Assembly (NCBI GenBank): GCA_016930735.1
Contig: JAFGGF010000033.1
Coordinates: 1-12,614 of the forward strand
DNA: 12,614 bases
Reading direction: 5' to 3'
DNA from: Prolixibacteraceae bacterium
Lineage (GTDB): Bacteria; Bacteroidota; Bacteroidia; Bacteroidales; Prolixibacteraceae
The position numbers and the translations under genes were made by a program. Shown here piece after piece: positions 1 through 8,735 of the stretch. Under the pieces are notes generated by a model. The model was not told the DNA's origin and made no database searches. It was given only the letters and a program-made list of their open reading frames with translations. Numbering within the stretch: position 1 is the first letter of the stretch; each line of letters opens with the position of its first letter.

Positions 1-3000
1 ACTTTCATCTGTTTTATAAAAACGCTCAAAGATTTTTGTTTTATCTTCATCCAGGATTTCAGGCCCCTCATTAAAGACCGATATTTTTAATTTCTTCCCA
101 GATATATTTTCTCCCTCAGAATCATTATTTTCAATTACATCAAGCGATACTACAATTGATTTGTGGTCTTCAGTATGTTTAAATGCATTTGACAAAAGGT
201 TGTATAGAACTTCTTCAATTTTCTGAGCATCTATGGAAAGGATAATCCTGCTTGCCGAAATGTTTATGCTAAGGTTAACTTTACGCTGGCTTTCCATATA
301 TTTGAAATTAAGCACAACATCTTTTATCAACCTGACAATATCTGTTTTTTCAGGGTAGAGTTTTAATTTCCCTGCATTAAGTTTCCTGAAATCAACAATT
401 TGATTAATGAGTTTTAATAAATATTTGGAATTCCTGTATATGAGTTGTAAATGATTTTTCCAGAACGGATCAATTGTTTTATAGTTCTGCATTATATCAT
501 CAATAGGTGCAATTACAAGGCTTAAAGGAGTTTTAAGTTCATGTGCAATATTGGTAAGGAATACCATTTTGCTTTCGTTGTTGTCAATTGTTATTTTATC
601 TATTCTCTTTTCATAAACAAGTTTTTGCCTGATTATAATAATATATATAAATCCGCCAAATACAGTAATTACAAGAATAAAGAAAACAATACTCATATAC
701 CAGGTCCGATACCAGGGAGGAAGGATCTCTATATTAAATGATTTGACCTGGCTTGATTCAATATTATCAGAACTTAAAGCTTTTGCTTTGAATGTATATT
801 CCCCATAAGGTAAATTTGAATAATATACATAACGCTGCATTGCAACTGCAGTTCTCCAGGTACTTTCATAGCCTTCAAGCATATACTGTATCCTGTTCCC
901 TTCGGGGTGCTGGTAATGAATGGTTGATACACCAATATTGAATGTATTATTCTTATAAGGTAGAACTAATTTGTCTATATAATTTATATTTTTTTTGAGA
1001 ATTACTCTTTTGTTTACAGTATCGCCAACATTAATATTTTCATTTCCAAATCGAAGGCTGTAAAATGCAATTTTAGGTTTTATCTGATTCGGATGTATCC
1101 TGTTAGGATAAAACCGGGTAAAACCATTGTCGCCTCCAAAAAACATTTCACCATCCATCGATTTATAATAAGAATTAACCATAAAAATTTCACCCTGAAT
1201 TCCATCAGACGAGCTATAGATTTTTATTTCCGGATCATCTTTATAATGTGAATAAGATGCAAGCCCTTTATTGGTGCTTATCCAGAGTTTTCCCATGTGG
1301 TCTCTTAAGATTCCCTGTATATCATTTCCAGGTAAACCATCAGCAACAGTCATATAATCAAATGTTTCTTTTTCAGGGTCAAAAATATTTATTCCACCCC
1401 CTTGAGTGGCAATCCACATTTTACCATCATAATTTTCGAAAATGCAATTAATTTCATTGTTATTCAGAAATCCGGGTGTAAGCTTTTCAGCTACATATCG
1501 TTTAAATTCCAGTTGTGGCTCAGTTTCACCCGACAGATCCAAGTTTTCATAATTGCTTTTCAGAAGGTTGAAACCGTTTACCGTCCCTACCCAGAATCTG
1601 CCCTTACTGTCTAGTGTCATACACTGGATAAAATTATCAGTTAGCGATTCCGGATTGTTTGGATTCATCCTGTACTGGTAATATTTTCTTTCCGGATTAT
1701 TTTTTAATGCCGGAATAAATAACAGGCCATCTCTCCATGTGCCACACCACAGGTTTCTGTTTTCATCAATAAATATTTTCCTAACAACACCCCTGTAAAT
1801 GGGTGGTTCTGAATAATCAAAATCCCATTTGCCATTGCTTTTTACCAGTTTCATCAGGCCATTATCGGTACCAATCCAGAAAACTGTTTCTGATTCTTTG
1901 GCAATATTCCATATCCCTATCCTGTTTCCATTGGGTTGCCTGAAGGTTACAACAGAATAATCCGGGTTTTCCACTGATTCAAACTTCTTTTTAATTATAT
2001 TCATACCCCCTGTCCTGCATCCAATCAGGATTTCATCGTTTGTACCATTAAAACTCATTATAATATTGGACCTCAGTGTATTTTTATCCAGTGGATCTCT
2101 TCTGAAGGTATTAAATTCTTTCAGGTAAAGGTTTTTAATGCTAAGCCCCTGCCCCTGATGACCAATCCATAGGTTACCTGAAAAATCCTCAAACAAACAA
2201 TGAACATTGTTATTTAATAAGGTACCAATCCTGTTTGGATTTGCAATATAACGTCCGGCAGTACCCAGGTGCAGGTCAACATACAAAAGTTCAGGATTGT
2301 CAGTCGAACAAAATAATTTATAATCACTCGTATAAATTATTTGCCTGACTACTGTTCCTTTAAAATAAATATTCCTGGTAAAATCGTTGTTTTTTAACGA
2401 GTAGGCAACAATTCCGTTATTGGTGGCAAAATATATATTATTTTCAGGTTTAACATATTCAATAGAATTTACACGGTCGGAAATACTTATCCGTTTTTCC
2501 ACATTTATATATACACCTGTATTATTTGTATCCAATCGGGCAACAAGGACATCCGAATTCCTGAAATTGTCCTGAAGTGTTACCAAATACAAGTTGCCTG
2601 CCAGGGCTGTAGAAAGACTGGAGAACCTTATTAATTCCTGCTTGTCGTAAATATTAATCTTTTTTGCTTTATAATCAGGGTCGTTTAATTTGTTTAGTGG
2701 ATAAATATAAAATCCTTCCAAAGAGTGAATAATAATATTATCATCGATTTCAGAAATATAATTTATGTCGATCAAAAAGCTGAACCTCCGGTCAAAACCA
2801 ATAGTTTTAAAAGTCTCATTTTCCTTGTCATATAAATTCAGCCCTCTTGAAGTAATAATCCATAAATTATCTTTTGAGTCAACAAAAAGTTTCTTGATTT
2901 TTTTATCCGGCAAACTGTATGGATTTCCAATCTCAGGCTGGTAAGATCTGAAATTTATTCCATCATAGGATATAAGTCCTGACCAGGTTGCAAACCACAT

Positions 3001-3141
3001 CAATCCCGATTCATCCTGTTCGATTGAATTAATTTCACCGTCGTATAAACCATCCTGCGGACGTAGGTAATTAAACTGCTGACCGAAAACATTGCTGAAT
3101 GTAAATAGGAGGATAAAACCGGTGATTATATTAATTTTCAT
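1..3141 (-). CDS. Two-component sensor histidine kinase with periplasmic propeller, probably hybrid (HTCS) PUL regulator; 3' end outside window
   Basis: Partial gene: 1047 codons are open without a stop from ATG at 3141 to the left edge. An in-frame TAA lies two codons upstream, which fixes the start. A signal peptide (residues 1 to about 20, ending NVFG before QQ) is followed by many Reg_prop-type beta-propeller repeats (about 30-710) with recurrent cores such as GLMWFATWSGL, NLWIGHQGQGL, RFWVGTVNGF and KLWISTNKGL. A Y_Y_Y domain (about 730-805) and one transmembrane helix (about 814-837, after PPWYRTWY) come next. The HisKA box is IAHELKTPLSLV with phospho-acceptor His867. The ATPase domain shows an N-box (NLLSNAF, about 980-986), a variant G1 box (NEGPEI) and an F-box (IFERFYKTDES) at the very edge. 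This layout is that of Bacteroidota hybrid two-component systems that sense oligosaccharides in the periplasm; the receiver and AraC-type DNA-binding domains expected in a hybrid would lie outside the window. It is codirectional with the enzyme operon but separated from it by a probable terminator, so it likely has its own promoter. Inferred role: activator of the adjacent operon. Confidence 0.93.
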   Translation of the reverse strand, partial: MKINIITGFILLFTFSNVFGQQFNYLRPQDGLYDGEINSIEQDESGLMWFATWSGLISYDGINFRSYQPEIGNPYSLPDKKIKKLFVDSKDNLWIITSRGLNLYDKENETFKTIGFDRRFSFLIDINYISEIDDNIIIHSLEGFYIYPLNKLNDPDYKAKKINIYDKQELIRFSSLSTALAGNLYLVTLQDNFRNSDVLVARLDTNNTGVYINVEKRISISDRVNSIEYVKPENNIYFATNNGIVAYSLKNNDFTRNIYFKGTVVRQIIYTSDYKLFCSTDNPELLYVDLHLGTAGRYIANPNRIGTLLNNNVHCLFEDFSGNLWIGHQGQGLSIKNLYLKEFNTFRRDPLDKNTLRSNIIMSFNGTNDEILIGCRTGGMNIIKKKFESVENPDYSVVTFRQPNGNRIGIWNIAKESETVFWIGTDNGLMKLVKSNGKWDFDYSEPPIYRGVVRKIFIDENRNLWCGTWRDGLLFIPALKNNPERKYYQYRMNPNNPESLTDNFIQCMTLDSKGRFWVGTVNGFNLLKSNYENLDLSGETEPQLEFKRYVAEKLTPGFLNNNEINCIFENYDGKMWIATQGGGINIFDPEKETFDYMTVADGLPGNDIQGILRDHMGKLWISTNKGLASYSHYKDDPEIKIYSSSDGIQGEIFMVNSYYKSMDGEMFFGGDNGFTRFYPNRIHPNQIKPKIAFYSLRFGNENINVGDTVNKRVILKKNINYIDKLVLPYKNNTFNIGVSTIHYQHPEGNRIQYMLEGYESTWRTAVAMQRYVYYSNLPYGEYTFKAKALSSDNIESSQVKSFNIEILPPWYRTWYMSIVFFILVITVFGGFIYIIIIRQKLVYEKRIDKITIDNNESKMVFLTNIAHELKTPLSLVIAPIDDIMQNYKTIDPFWKNHLQLIYRNSKYLLKLINQIVDFRKLNAGKLKLYPEKTDIVRLIKDVVLNFKYMESQRKVNLSINISASRIILSIDAQKIEEVLYNLLSNAFKHTEDHKSIVVSLDVIENNDSEGENISGKKLKISVFNEGPEILDEDKTKIFERFYKTDES

Positions 3142-3279
3142 TCCTTATAATATATTTCATACAAAGATCGAATTGTAAATGTAGAAATATATTAAAAATT
3201 AAGAAAGTATTCTTTAACATTAATTAACAACCACAACAGAACAGACCAAATACATATAATTGATTTACAATAAGTAATA

Positions 3280-3312
3280 TATTTGTATTATATACAATAA
3301 ATAATACAAATA
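3280..3312. repeat. Perfect inverted repeat, 12-bp arms, 9-bp spacer
   Basis: The left arm TATTTGTATTAT (3280-3291) and right arm ATAATACAAATA (3301-3312) are exact reverse complements around the spacer ATACAATAA. It lies about 140-170 bases upstream of the kinase start codon. It overlaps the end of the motif shared with the operon leader. It could be an operator for a dimeric regulator or a hairpin in the kinase leader. It lacks a G+C-rich stem and a T-run, so it is unlikely to be a terminator. Confidence 0.6.
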
Positions 3313-3335
3313 CCTGTTTAATAACACAAATCTGC
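3307..3335 (-). promoter_or_regulatory. Candidate regulatory motif shared with the operon leader (kinase copy)
   Basis: On the minus strand this reads GCAGATTTGTGTTA, then reaches a second TTTG at 3310-3307. The two TTTG tetramers are exactly 16 bases apart. The copy at 12496-12525 has the same order and the same TTTG-16-TTTG spacing, differing by one extra T in the first run. Both copies face the downstream gene. This suggests a common promoter element or a shared regulator site, for example for the adjacent kinase/regulator. The spacing is shorter than the usual -33/-7 pair of this phylum, so the role is uncertain. Confidence 0.4.
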
Positions 3336-3348
3336 AATTTTAAAATTG
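3335..3348. repeat. Perfect 14-bp palindrome
   Basis: CAATTTTAAAATTG reads identically on both strands. It abuts the GCAGA end of the shared upstream motif, on the side distal to the kinase gene. In AT-rich DNA a palindrome of this kind can arise by chance, so a regulatory role is only suggested by its position. Confidence 0.35.
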
Positions 3349-3433
3349 AAAATACCTTTTGAAATAATTTATTTACTGGTATAAAAATGGCAGGGATAGA
3401 ATATTAATTAATACTAGAATGTAATAAAAACAA

Positions 3434-3468
3434 CATTAAAAGGGGGTAATCCATGCAGATTAAACCCC
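3434..3468 (-). terminator. Probable intrinsic terminator of the enzyme operon
   Basis: Read on the minus strand, GGGGT (3468-3464) pairs with ACCCC (3447-3443), and after a two-base bulge AAT pairs with ATT. The loop is about eight bases. The stem is followed by C and TTTTAAT. It lies about 30 bases beyond the GH26 stop codon, the expected place for the end of the transcript. The U-run is short and interrupted, so termination may be partial. Confidence 0.6.
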
Positions 3469-3498
3469 GTGATAAAAAATTAAATCTTAATACTAATT

Positions 3499-5034
3499 CT
3501 AATTTTTTTTATCAAATATCAATTCAGATGTTCTTTCATTTCCACCGAATCCGCTGGATACCGATTTTATTACAAGGACCTTTCCATTTTCCGACAATTT
3601 CCATTCTTCTGAAGCTTTTGATTCCATATTACGGCCACCGAAACTAAATTTGGATAAAGTATTTATTCTGATAGATTCGGTTTCAGCATCCCATTTTGCA
3701 GTTATACGTTTTTCTGTATTGTTGTTACCTGTTAAAACAGACTCAGAACCATCAAGGATCATTTCGTCATTTGTTATCTGATCATTATCCCATTCTACAA
3801 TTGAATAACTTGTTTTAAGTATGAGGTCACCATCTTGTTCAATTTCCATTTTATATGCAGGAGTTGCTCCAAACATTCCGCCACCCGGATTGCTTTTTGA
3901 TTCATTTAATATCCAGTTTCCTGAAAAGTCAACAGTAATTTCCGATTTAACCGGCAACAAGGGCAAACCACAGGCTTTTCTGAACGGTTCCATTACATTC
4001 CAATATGCTTCATCCTCCTGATTTAAAATTCTTGGCGATTTATTGTAAACTGCATATAGTTCTTTCGTTGTATTTCCTGCCATGCCTGCCCAAATAACCC
4101 AATATGCCCAATTAGGTTGTTTTTCAAGAATTTCAAGTGACGGAGGATTTCCAACTTCACCCAAAACCAATGGTTTTCCATTCGACAGCTCCATTAATCC
4201 GGTGTAATAATCCAGGTTGAAATCATTTCCGTAAACATCAAGTGCGAGAATGTCAAGATATTCATTCCCAGGGTAAAAATTTGTAAATTTTCTGTATGGT
4301 TCAGTTGGACGGTCAACACTCCAAACCCATACAAGGTTATTCAATTTGTGGTAGTTGGTATAACGGTCGTAAATCAACCTGTAAATATCAGCTGTACTGT
4401 TTTCGCCATATCGACCACCCCACCAGAACCAGTTCCCATTCATCTCGTGATAAGGGCGCCATAAAACCGGCACTTGAGCATCCTGAAGTTGTTTCAGGAA
4501 TTTAGCCACTTCATCGACCTGAGCTTCCCACTTTTTTCGGATTTCAGTTCCCGGAGTCATCAGTTCTTTGTATTGTTCTTCGGTAAGTTGCCCCTGAACA
4601 CTTGCCAGTTTACCAGGTTCAGGAGGATTCCTCCGGTCAGGCTGGAAAGTAACAGGTTCATCTGCAGTTGGTGGCACTGCATGCCAGCAAAGCGCAATAA
4701 CCGATCCTTTTTTATGTTGCCTGATTGCCTCTTTAATAATATCGGGACGTGAAAGGTATGAATCCTTATCCCCCTTTTCCGAAAATCCAAAATCCTGGCT
4801 CCATACTGCGGGGGTCTCACCACCATATTTTGCTGAAAACCGGCTGTTCCTGTCTTTTGAAACCGGGTAATTGTGTTGCCCGGTCAATGTATATTTCCCT
4901 GAAATATTATAAAACATTTCAAGTAGTGCCCTGGCTTCTTTCGTCATATTTGGATTTGCAGGTTCAATTGCACGCACCAAATTACCGGACACTAAAATCA
5001 GGACAATGATTATACTATTTTTTACTAATTTCAT
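3499..5034 (-). CDS. Secreted GH26 glycoside hydrolase (beta-mannanase type) with C-terminal lipocalin-like domain
   Basis: A 511-residue protein with a signal peptide (about 1-22, ending VRA). The GH26 catalytic (beta/alpha)8 barrel spans about 30-358. Hallmarks are ALCWHAVPP (His118), the acid/base motif WRPYHEMNGNWFWWGG with Glu197, WVWSVD at about 236-241, and the nucleophile motif LVLGEVGN with Glu293. The WRP-x-HEMNG-x-WFWW block is typical of family 26 beta-1,4-mannanases, though lichenase and beta-1,3-xylanase activities also occur in the family. A second domain (about 367-511) opens with DFSGNWILNESKS and ends in FDKKN. It aligns along its length with the small protein at 11939-12406 and may be a binding module. 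The gene is the last of the run, 8 bases after the GH2 stop and about 30 bases before the terminator hairpin. No lipobox is present, so it is probably periplasmic or exported. Family is confident; exact substrate is not. Confidence 0.93.
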   Translation of the reverse strand: MKLVKNSIIIVLILVSGNLVRAIEPANPNMTKEARALLEMFYNISGKYTLTGQHNYPVSKDRNSRFSAKYGGETPAVWSQDFGFSEKGDKDSYLSRPDIIKEAIRQHKKGSVIALCWHAVPPTADEPVTFQPDRRNPPEPGKLASVQGQLTEEQYKELMTPGTEIRKKWEAQVDEVAKFLKQLQDAQVPVLWRPYHEMNGNWFWWGGRYGENSTADIYRLIYDRYTNYHKLNNLVWVWSVDRPTEPYRKFTNFYPGNEYLDILALDVYGNDFNLDYYTGLMELSNGKPLVLGEVGNPPSLEILEKQPNWAYWVIWAGMAGNTTKELYAVYNKSPRILNQEDEAYWNVMEPFRKACGLPLLPVKSEITVDFSGNWILNESKSNPGGGMFGATPAYKMEIEQDGDLILKTSYSIVEWDNDQITNDEMILDGSESVLTGNNNTEKRITAKWDAETESIRINTLSKFSFGGRNMESKASEEWKLSENGKVLVIKSVSSGFGGNERTSELIFDKKN

Positions 5035-5042
5035 TTTTATGG

Positions 5043-8000
5043 CTATTTTATATTGAATCCTGAGATATTTACTGTTGGCTTTTCTCCCCTGGAATCTTCT
5101 TCCTTTAATTTCATGGTAATAGTCCTTTCCTCACCAGGTAATAAGGCTATATAATTATCGGAATAAAATACCGGAAGGATCCTTTCACCACTTTCACTTC
5201 CTACAACAATTAACCTGACCATTAAAGCAGGATGGCCAGATTTGTTTATTAATCTGGTTTGTATAATCCAGTCATTGCCCGATTTTCTGACTTTCGATGT
5301 ACTTTCAACCGATACTTTTGGCAAACTGTTCAAAGCCTGGTAATTACCATCCTCTACTCCTTTCCAGTAAAAATTATCTGAAATTACTTTTCCATTTTCA
5401 GTAAGCGTAAGTTTGATAAAAAAGGTGGAAGATAAACTTTTCGGAAATTCCAGATTAAATAGTTTCACAGTTGAATCTTCATCGCTGCCAACCACTTTTT
5501 CATTTTCCCACTGAACCGAACCATCCATATTAATAAGTTGAGCTTTTCCTGTTAAACCGGTACGATTTTTCCCGTTGTAATTAACTACTTCAATTTCATC
5601 AAAAACCGGATTCCACTGAATATGTACTGGTTCGGAAGCTTTTTTGCAGGCAAAATAAGCAGCTGTAGGGTCGAAATAATAATCGTATGTTTGCCATACC
5701 ATTGAAGGCCATGCTGAATGGCTCATCCAAAGCAGTAATCCTCTTCGGTAAAGGCTTCTTCCTTCAAACATAGCCCGGTAGCCGTCATAATTTACCCGTT
5801 GTGCCAACCTGGTAAAATCGTTTGCATTATCAATCGGGCCAAAGGCATTTTCTATTAATTGATTAAATGAAGCAGCACCCTGGGCACCTTCGAGGCAAAA
5901 ATCATGAAGCCCCCACTGACTGTTTTGCGGCCATAGTTTCGATTCCGGCAATGTTTGCGCGAGGCTTTCATAATTCATAACATTCGGCATTCCTCGCTCA
6001 CTATGCAGTTTATCATATCCGTATAACAGGTAATAATCCCTGGCTGGCAACGCCCTGTACGGGCCACCGCCACTCACAACACCCATAGAAGAATTGGAAA
6101 TATAATGGATCCCGCGATGTAGCTCAGGAATAATTTCGCTGCGAAGCGGATTATCAATCTCAGGAGGAGGATTTCCTTCATTCCTTCCACAATAAAGTGC
6201 AATGGAAGGATGGTTCCGAATCCGTTTTACAAAGTCCCTGGCATTTTGCAGGAACATTTCAGGATCGTTAGGATTTGGCCCGTCAACCGGATTTGCAAGC
6301 CAGAAATCCTGCCAGACCATTATTCCATGCCTGTCGCAGGCTTCGAAAAATTCATCATCGCCGGTTTGCCCAACCCAGTTCCTGATCATAGTAAAATTCA
6401 TATCGGCATGAAGTGCTACTGCAATATCATATTCACGACCCCTGTAATTCAGGTTTGATTCCGGAAATCCCCAGTTTCCACCACGTCCGATAAATCGCCT
6501 GCCATTTATAAAAATGCTTAACACATCATCATCTTCGCTATATGACATTTCGCGTACCCCCGATTTAAATGATTTCAAATCTGACACAAGGCCATTGGAA
6601 GTTTTAAAAACAAGTTCGACATCATACAGTTTTTGTTGCCCATAGCCTTTTGGCCACCAAAGTCCGGGATTTTCAAAATGAAGTACCGTGTGGTTTGTAT
6701 GATCCAGTGTTATCATTTTCAATTCTGAAGGATCGAGAGTAACCTCCTGTTTAAAACTGATATTCCCGTATTTCCCCTCCAATATTCCGGATACCGGTTC
6801 TGTTGTATGATTCTGAAGTGATAATTCAACACTGATATCGGCAAATGTAGTGTCAGGAAGATCCAGGTTGGTTGTAACAAACGGATCCTCAATAGTAACC
6901 GATTTTGATGTTGATAAAAACACATCGTTCCATATTCCGATATTTCTCCCCCTGATAGTTGGGATCCAGTCCCAGCCAATACTGGCATGAAATGTCGGAT
7001 TGTCACCTCCAAGAATTCCACCGTTTTTATCCGGGCTTATTGCTGTTTGTTCCTTGATAACACCAATGTTTTCATTTTTTATAATCCTGATTGCAATTGC
7101 ATTTTTCCCTGGCTTTACAAGGCCGGTTACATCATATTTTGCCTTAGTAAATGCACCTTCTATCCGACCCGATTTAGTACCATTGACAAAAACATCGGCT
7201 TTCCAGTTAATTCCGTCAAAGTTTAGGAATAACCTGCCAATGTTAAAGTCTGCCGGAACTTCAAATTCATCCCGATACCAGAAATCTGAATTAAAAAAAG
7301 ATTCTGAAATCATCAGTTGATTATCGCTGTAGTCGGGATTGGGTATTGCACCCGCATTTTTATAGCTTACAAGTGCAGTTCCCGGAACTGTAGCAACAAG
7401 CCAATCATCGGTATTAAAACCAGCCATTGAAATTTCGTTACCTTCAGAATTTACCTCAGAAGCACGCTGAAGCTTCCAGTTCCCTCCACTCAAATACATT
7501 TTATTATCTGCAATTTTGGGGACTTTAGCAGGATCAGGAACCAAACCACCGTTTCCATAAACCTCGATTTCACTTAATGCAAACAAAATATCATGTACTC
7601 CGTTTTTCATTAAAACGCGAACATATTGCCCTGTTGCCTCCTGATTCAGATCAATTTCATCAGCAAGCTGATCAGAATCGGAAAGCTCTGCAATGTCCTT
7701 CCATTCTTCCTTATCGTCAGAAACCTGAATTTTACCAGCTTTGGCCTTATTTACCCAATACAATTTAATTTTATCAAAAGTTGAGGGTGTGCCTAGGTCA
7801 ACCATTACCCACTCTTCTTCTATCCCTGCACTCATCCAGATGCTTGTAAAAGTACGTGAAGGAACTATAATCAGCTTCTCTTCACCCATCATAAAATCAA
7901 GGTCTGTAAAAGTCCATGTTTCAGCACATGGGGCATTCATACTGATTTTAAACATTTTATAATCAGAAATACTGCCAGCTTCAAATGATTGGTTAATAGT

Positions 8001-8732
8001 TCTTTGCGGCTTTCTTGAACCACTAAAATTAAACGTAAATGAGGGTTTAGGTGCATCAGGTCCATCGCCATAAGGCCCTATCATAAATGAATTACGTGGA
8101 CGGCGACGCCTTGTAGAATCCCTATCATTACCAGGTGGTGGTGAAAAAAATCCAAAACGGCTTTGCATTTCCTGACCCGGGAGGCCAGCTCCGCTTATTC
8201 GTTTAATAACATCCCATTTAATTCCATCCTGTGAAGCAAAGCATTCAATTTTCCACCCTTTGAGTTTTGAATCATCATATGTAACATTGCCAACTAAAGT
8301 AATTTTATCAAATTCAGGCAAAATGACTTCGCCGTTAAAATCAATCTCAAGAAATATATCATTACCGACAATGCTGCATTCTGTTACACGATTGTGGTCA
8401 AGCAGCCATTCCCGTTCATTTTTCACTATCTCACCATTATTTGTGGTTAGCTTAATTGTATGTGGAATTTTATTTGTAATAATCCCGTCAGTAATAAGCT
8501 GGGCGGTTAAATTGTAATCATAGGCAGAAGAATGGTATGCCATCCTGTTTTTAGCAATATTCCTGTAATTTGTTTTATCTGGTTTTAATTCAGGAGAAAA
8601 ATTTTCAGACGGATTTCCAGGATAGTTTCCTATACCTTTTGTATAATTTTCATTTCTGGTTTTACAACCAAAGGCAAAAAAAAGAAAACCAAAAAATATT
8701 ATTATTCTCAGTAAAATATTGTTTCTTTTCAT
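5043..8732 (-). CDS. GH2 family glycosidase lipoprotein (beta-mannosidase / exo-beta-glucosaminidase branch) with discoidin-like N-terminal modules
   Basis: A 1229-residue protein. It begins with a lipoprotein signal peptide (LFFAFGC, lipid-attachment Cys23). Two F5/8 type C (discoidin)-like regions follow, about 60-285 and 290-394; the second ends in ALSEIEVYGNGG. The first contains a Pro/Arg-rich insertion at about 197-213 (SPPPGNDRDSTRRRRPR). The GH2 jelly roll spans about 412-610 (GGNWKLQR, FWYRDEFEVP, GWDWIPTIRGRNIGIW), then an Ig-like domain (about 612-728) and the catalytic barrel (about 730-1030). The acid/base is Asn851-Glu852 in CGRNEGNPP; the nucleophile is best placed at Glu912 in LHSERGMP, matching the SE-x-G motif of this branch. 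C-terminal beta-domains fill about 1035-1229. GWDW...RN-x-G-x-W points to the exo-acting mannosidase/glucosaminidase side of GH2 rather than to beta-galactosidases. The start lies 3 bases after the GH5 stop, indicating translational coupling. Probable role: removal of terminal sugars at the cell surface or periplasmic membrane face. Confidence 0.9.
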   Translation of the reverse strand: MKRNNILLRIIIFFGFLFFAFGCKTRNENYTKGIGNYPGNPSENFSPELKPDKTNYRNIAKNRMAYHSSAYDYNLTAQLITDGIITNKIPHTIKLTTNNGEIVKNEREWLLDHNRVTECSIVGNDIFLEIDFNGEVILPEFDKITLVGNVTYDDSKLKGWKIECFASQDGIKWDVIKRISGAGLPGQEMQSRFGFFSPPPGNDRDSTRRRRPRNSFMIGPYGDGPDAPKPSFTFNFSGSRKPQRTINQSFEAGSISDYKMFKISMNAPCAETWTFTDLDFMMGEEKLIIVPSRTFTSIWMSAGIEEEWVMVDLGTPSTFDKIKLYWVNKAKAGKIQVSDDKEEWKDIAELSDSDQLADEIDLNQEATGQYVRVLMKNGVHDILFALSEIEVYGNGGLVPDPAKVPKIADNKMYLSGGNWKLQRASEVNSEGNEISMAGFNTDDWLVATVPGTALVSYKNAGAIPNPDYSDNQLMISESFFNSDFWYRDEFEVPADFNIGRLFLNFDGINWKADVFVNGTKSGRIEGAFTKAKYDVTGLVKPGKNAIAIRIIKNENIGVIKEQTAISPDKNGGILGGDNPTFHASIGWDWIPTIRGRNIGIWNDVFLSTSKSVTIEDPFVTTNLDLPDTTFADISVELSLQNHTTEPVSGILEGKYGNISFKQEVTLDPSELKMITLDHTNHTVLHFENPGLWWPKGYGQQKLYDVELVFKTSNGLVSDLKSFKSGVREMSYSEDDDVLSIFINGRRFIGRGGNWGFPESNLNYRGREYDIAVALHADMNFTMIRNWVGQTGDDEFFEACDRHGIMVWQDFWLANPVDGPNPNDPEMFLQNARDFVKRIRNHPSIALYCGRNEGNPPPEIDNPLRSEIIPELHRGIHYISNSSMGVVSGGGPYRALPARDYYLLYGYDKLHSERGMPNVMNYESLAQTLPESKLWPQNSQWGLHDFCLEGAQGAASFNQLIENAFGPIDNANDFTRLAQRVNYDGYRAMFEGRSLYRRGLLLWMSHSAWPSMVWQTYDYYFDPTAAYFACKKASEPVHIQWNPVFDEIEVVNYNGKNRTGLTGKAQLINMDGSVQWENEKVVGSDEDSTVKLFNLEFPKSLSSTFFIKLTLTENGKVISDNFYWKGVEDGNYQALNSLPKVSVESTSKVRKSGNDWIIQTRLINKSGHPALMVRLIVVGSESGERILPVFYSDNYIALLPGEERTITMKLKEEDSRGEKPTVNISGFNIK

Positions 8733-8735
8733 AAA

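Larger units (their letters stand above)
3142..3498. other. AT-rich intergenic region between GH26 gene and sensor kinase gene
   Basis: This 357-base non-coding stretch holds the probable end of the enzyme transcript (hairpin at 3434-3468), two palindromes (3280-3312 and 3335-3348) and a motif shared with the operon leader (3307-3335). It must also contain the promoter of the kinase gene. I could not find a clean Bacteroidota promoter (TTTG or TTG, about 17-21 bases, then TAnnTTTG) at normal spacing. The ribosome-binding region of the kinase is only AAGGA directly against the ATG, a weak signal that is normal in this phylum. No convincing small gene is present on either strand. Confidence 0.7.

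Noticed and set aside
3162..3169. GATCTTTG on the minus strand as a -7 box for the kinase gene
   Set aside because: One mismatch to TAnnTTTG and no TTG at a suitable distance upstream; it would also leave a leader of only about 15 bases.
3453..3647. Plus-strand open frame starting in the intergenic region
   Set aside because: It begins within the terminator hairpin and runs antisense into the end of the GH26 gene; the translation is low-complexity and unconvincing.
4560..4826. Minus-strand open frame overlapping the GH26 gene
   Set aside because: It lies wholly inside a gene whose catalytic motifs are in another frame, and its translation shows no recognisable domain or signal; it is a frame shadow.
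5883..5900. Glu948 (CLEGAQ) of the GH2 enzyme as catalytic nucleophile
   Set aside because: Glu912 in LHSERGMP fits the SE-x-G nucleophile motif of the family better.
7000..7320. Plus-strand open frame inside the GH2 gene
   Set aside because: It is antisense to the conserved jelly-roll region and has no independent support.
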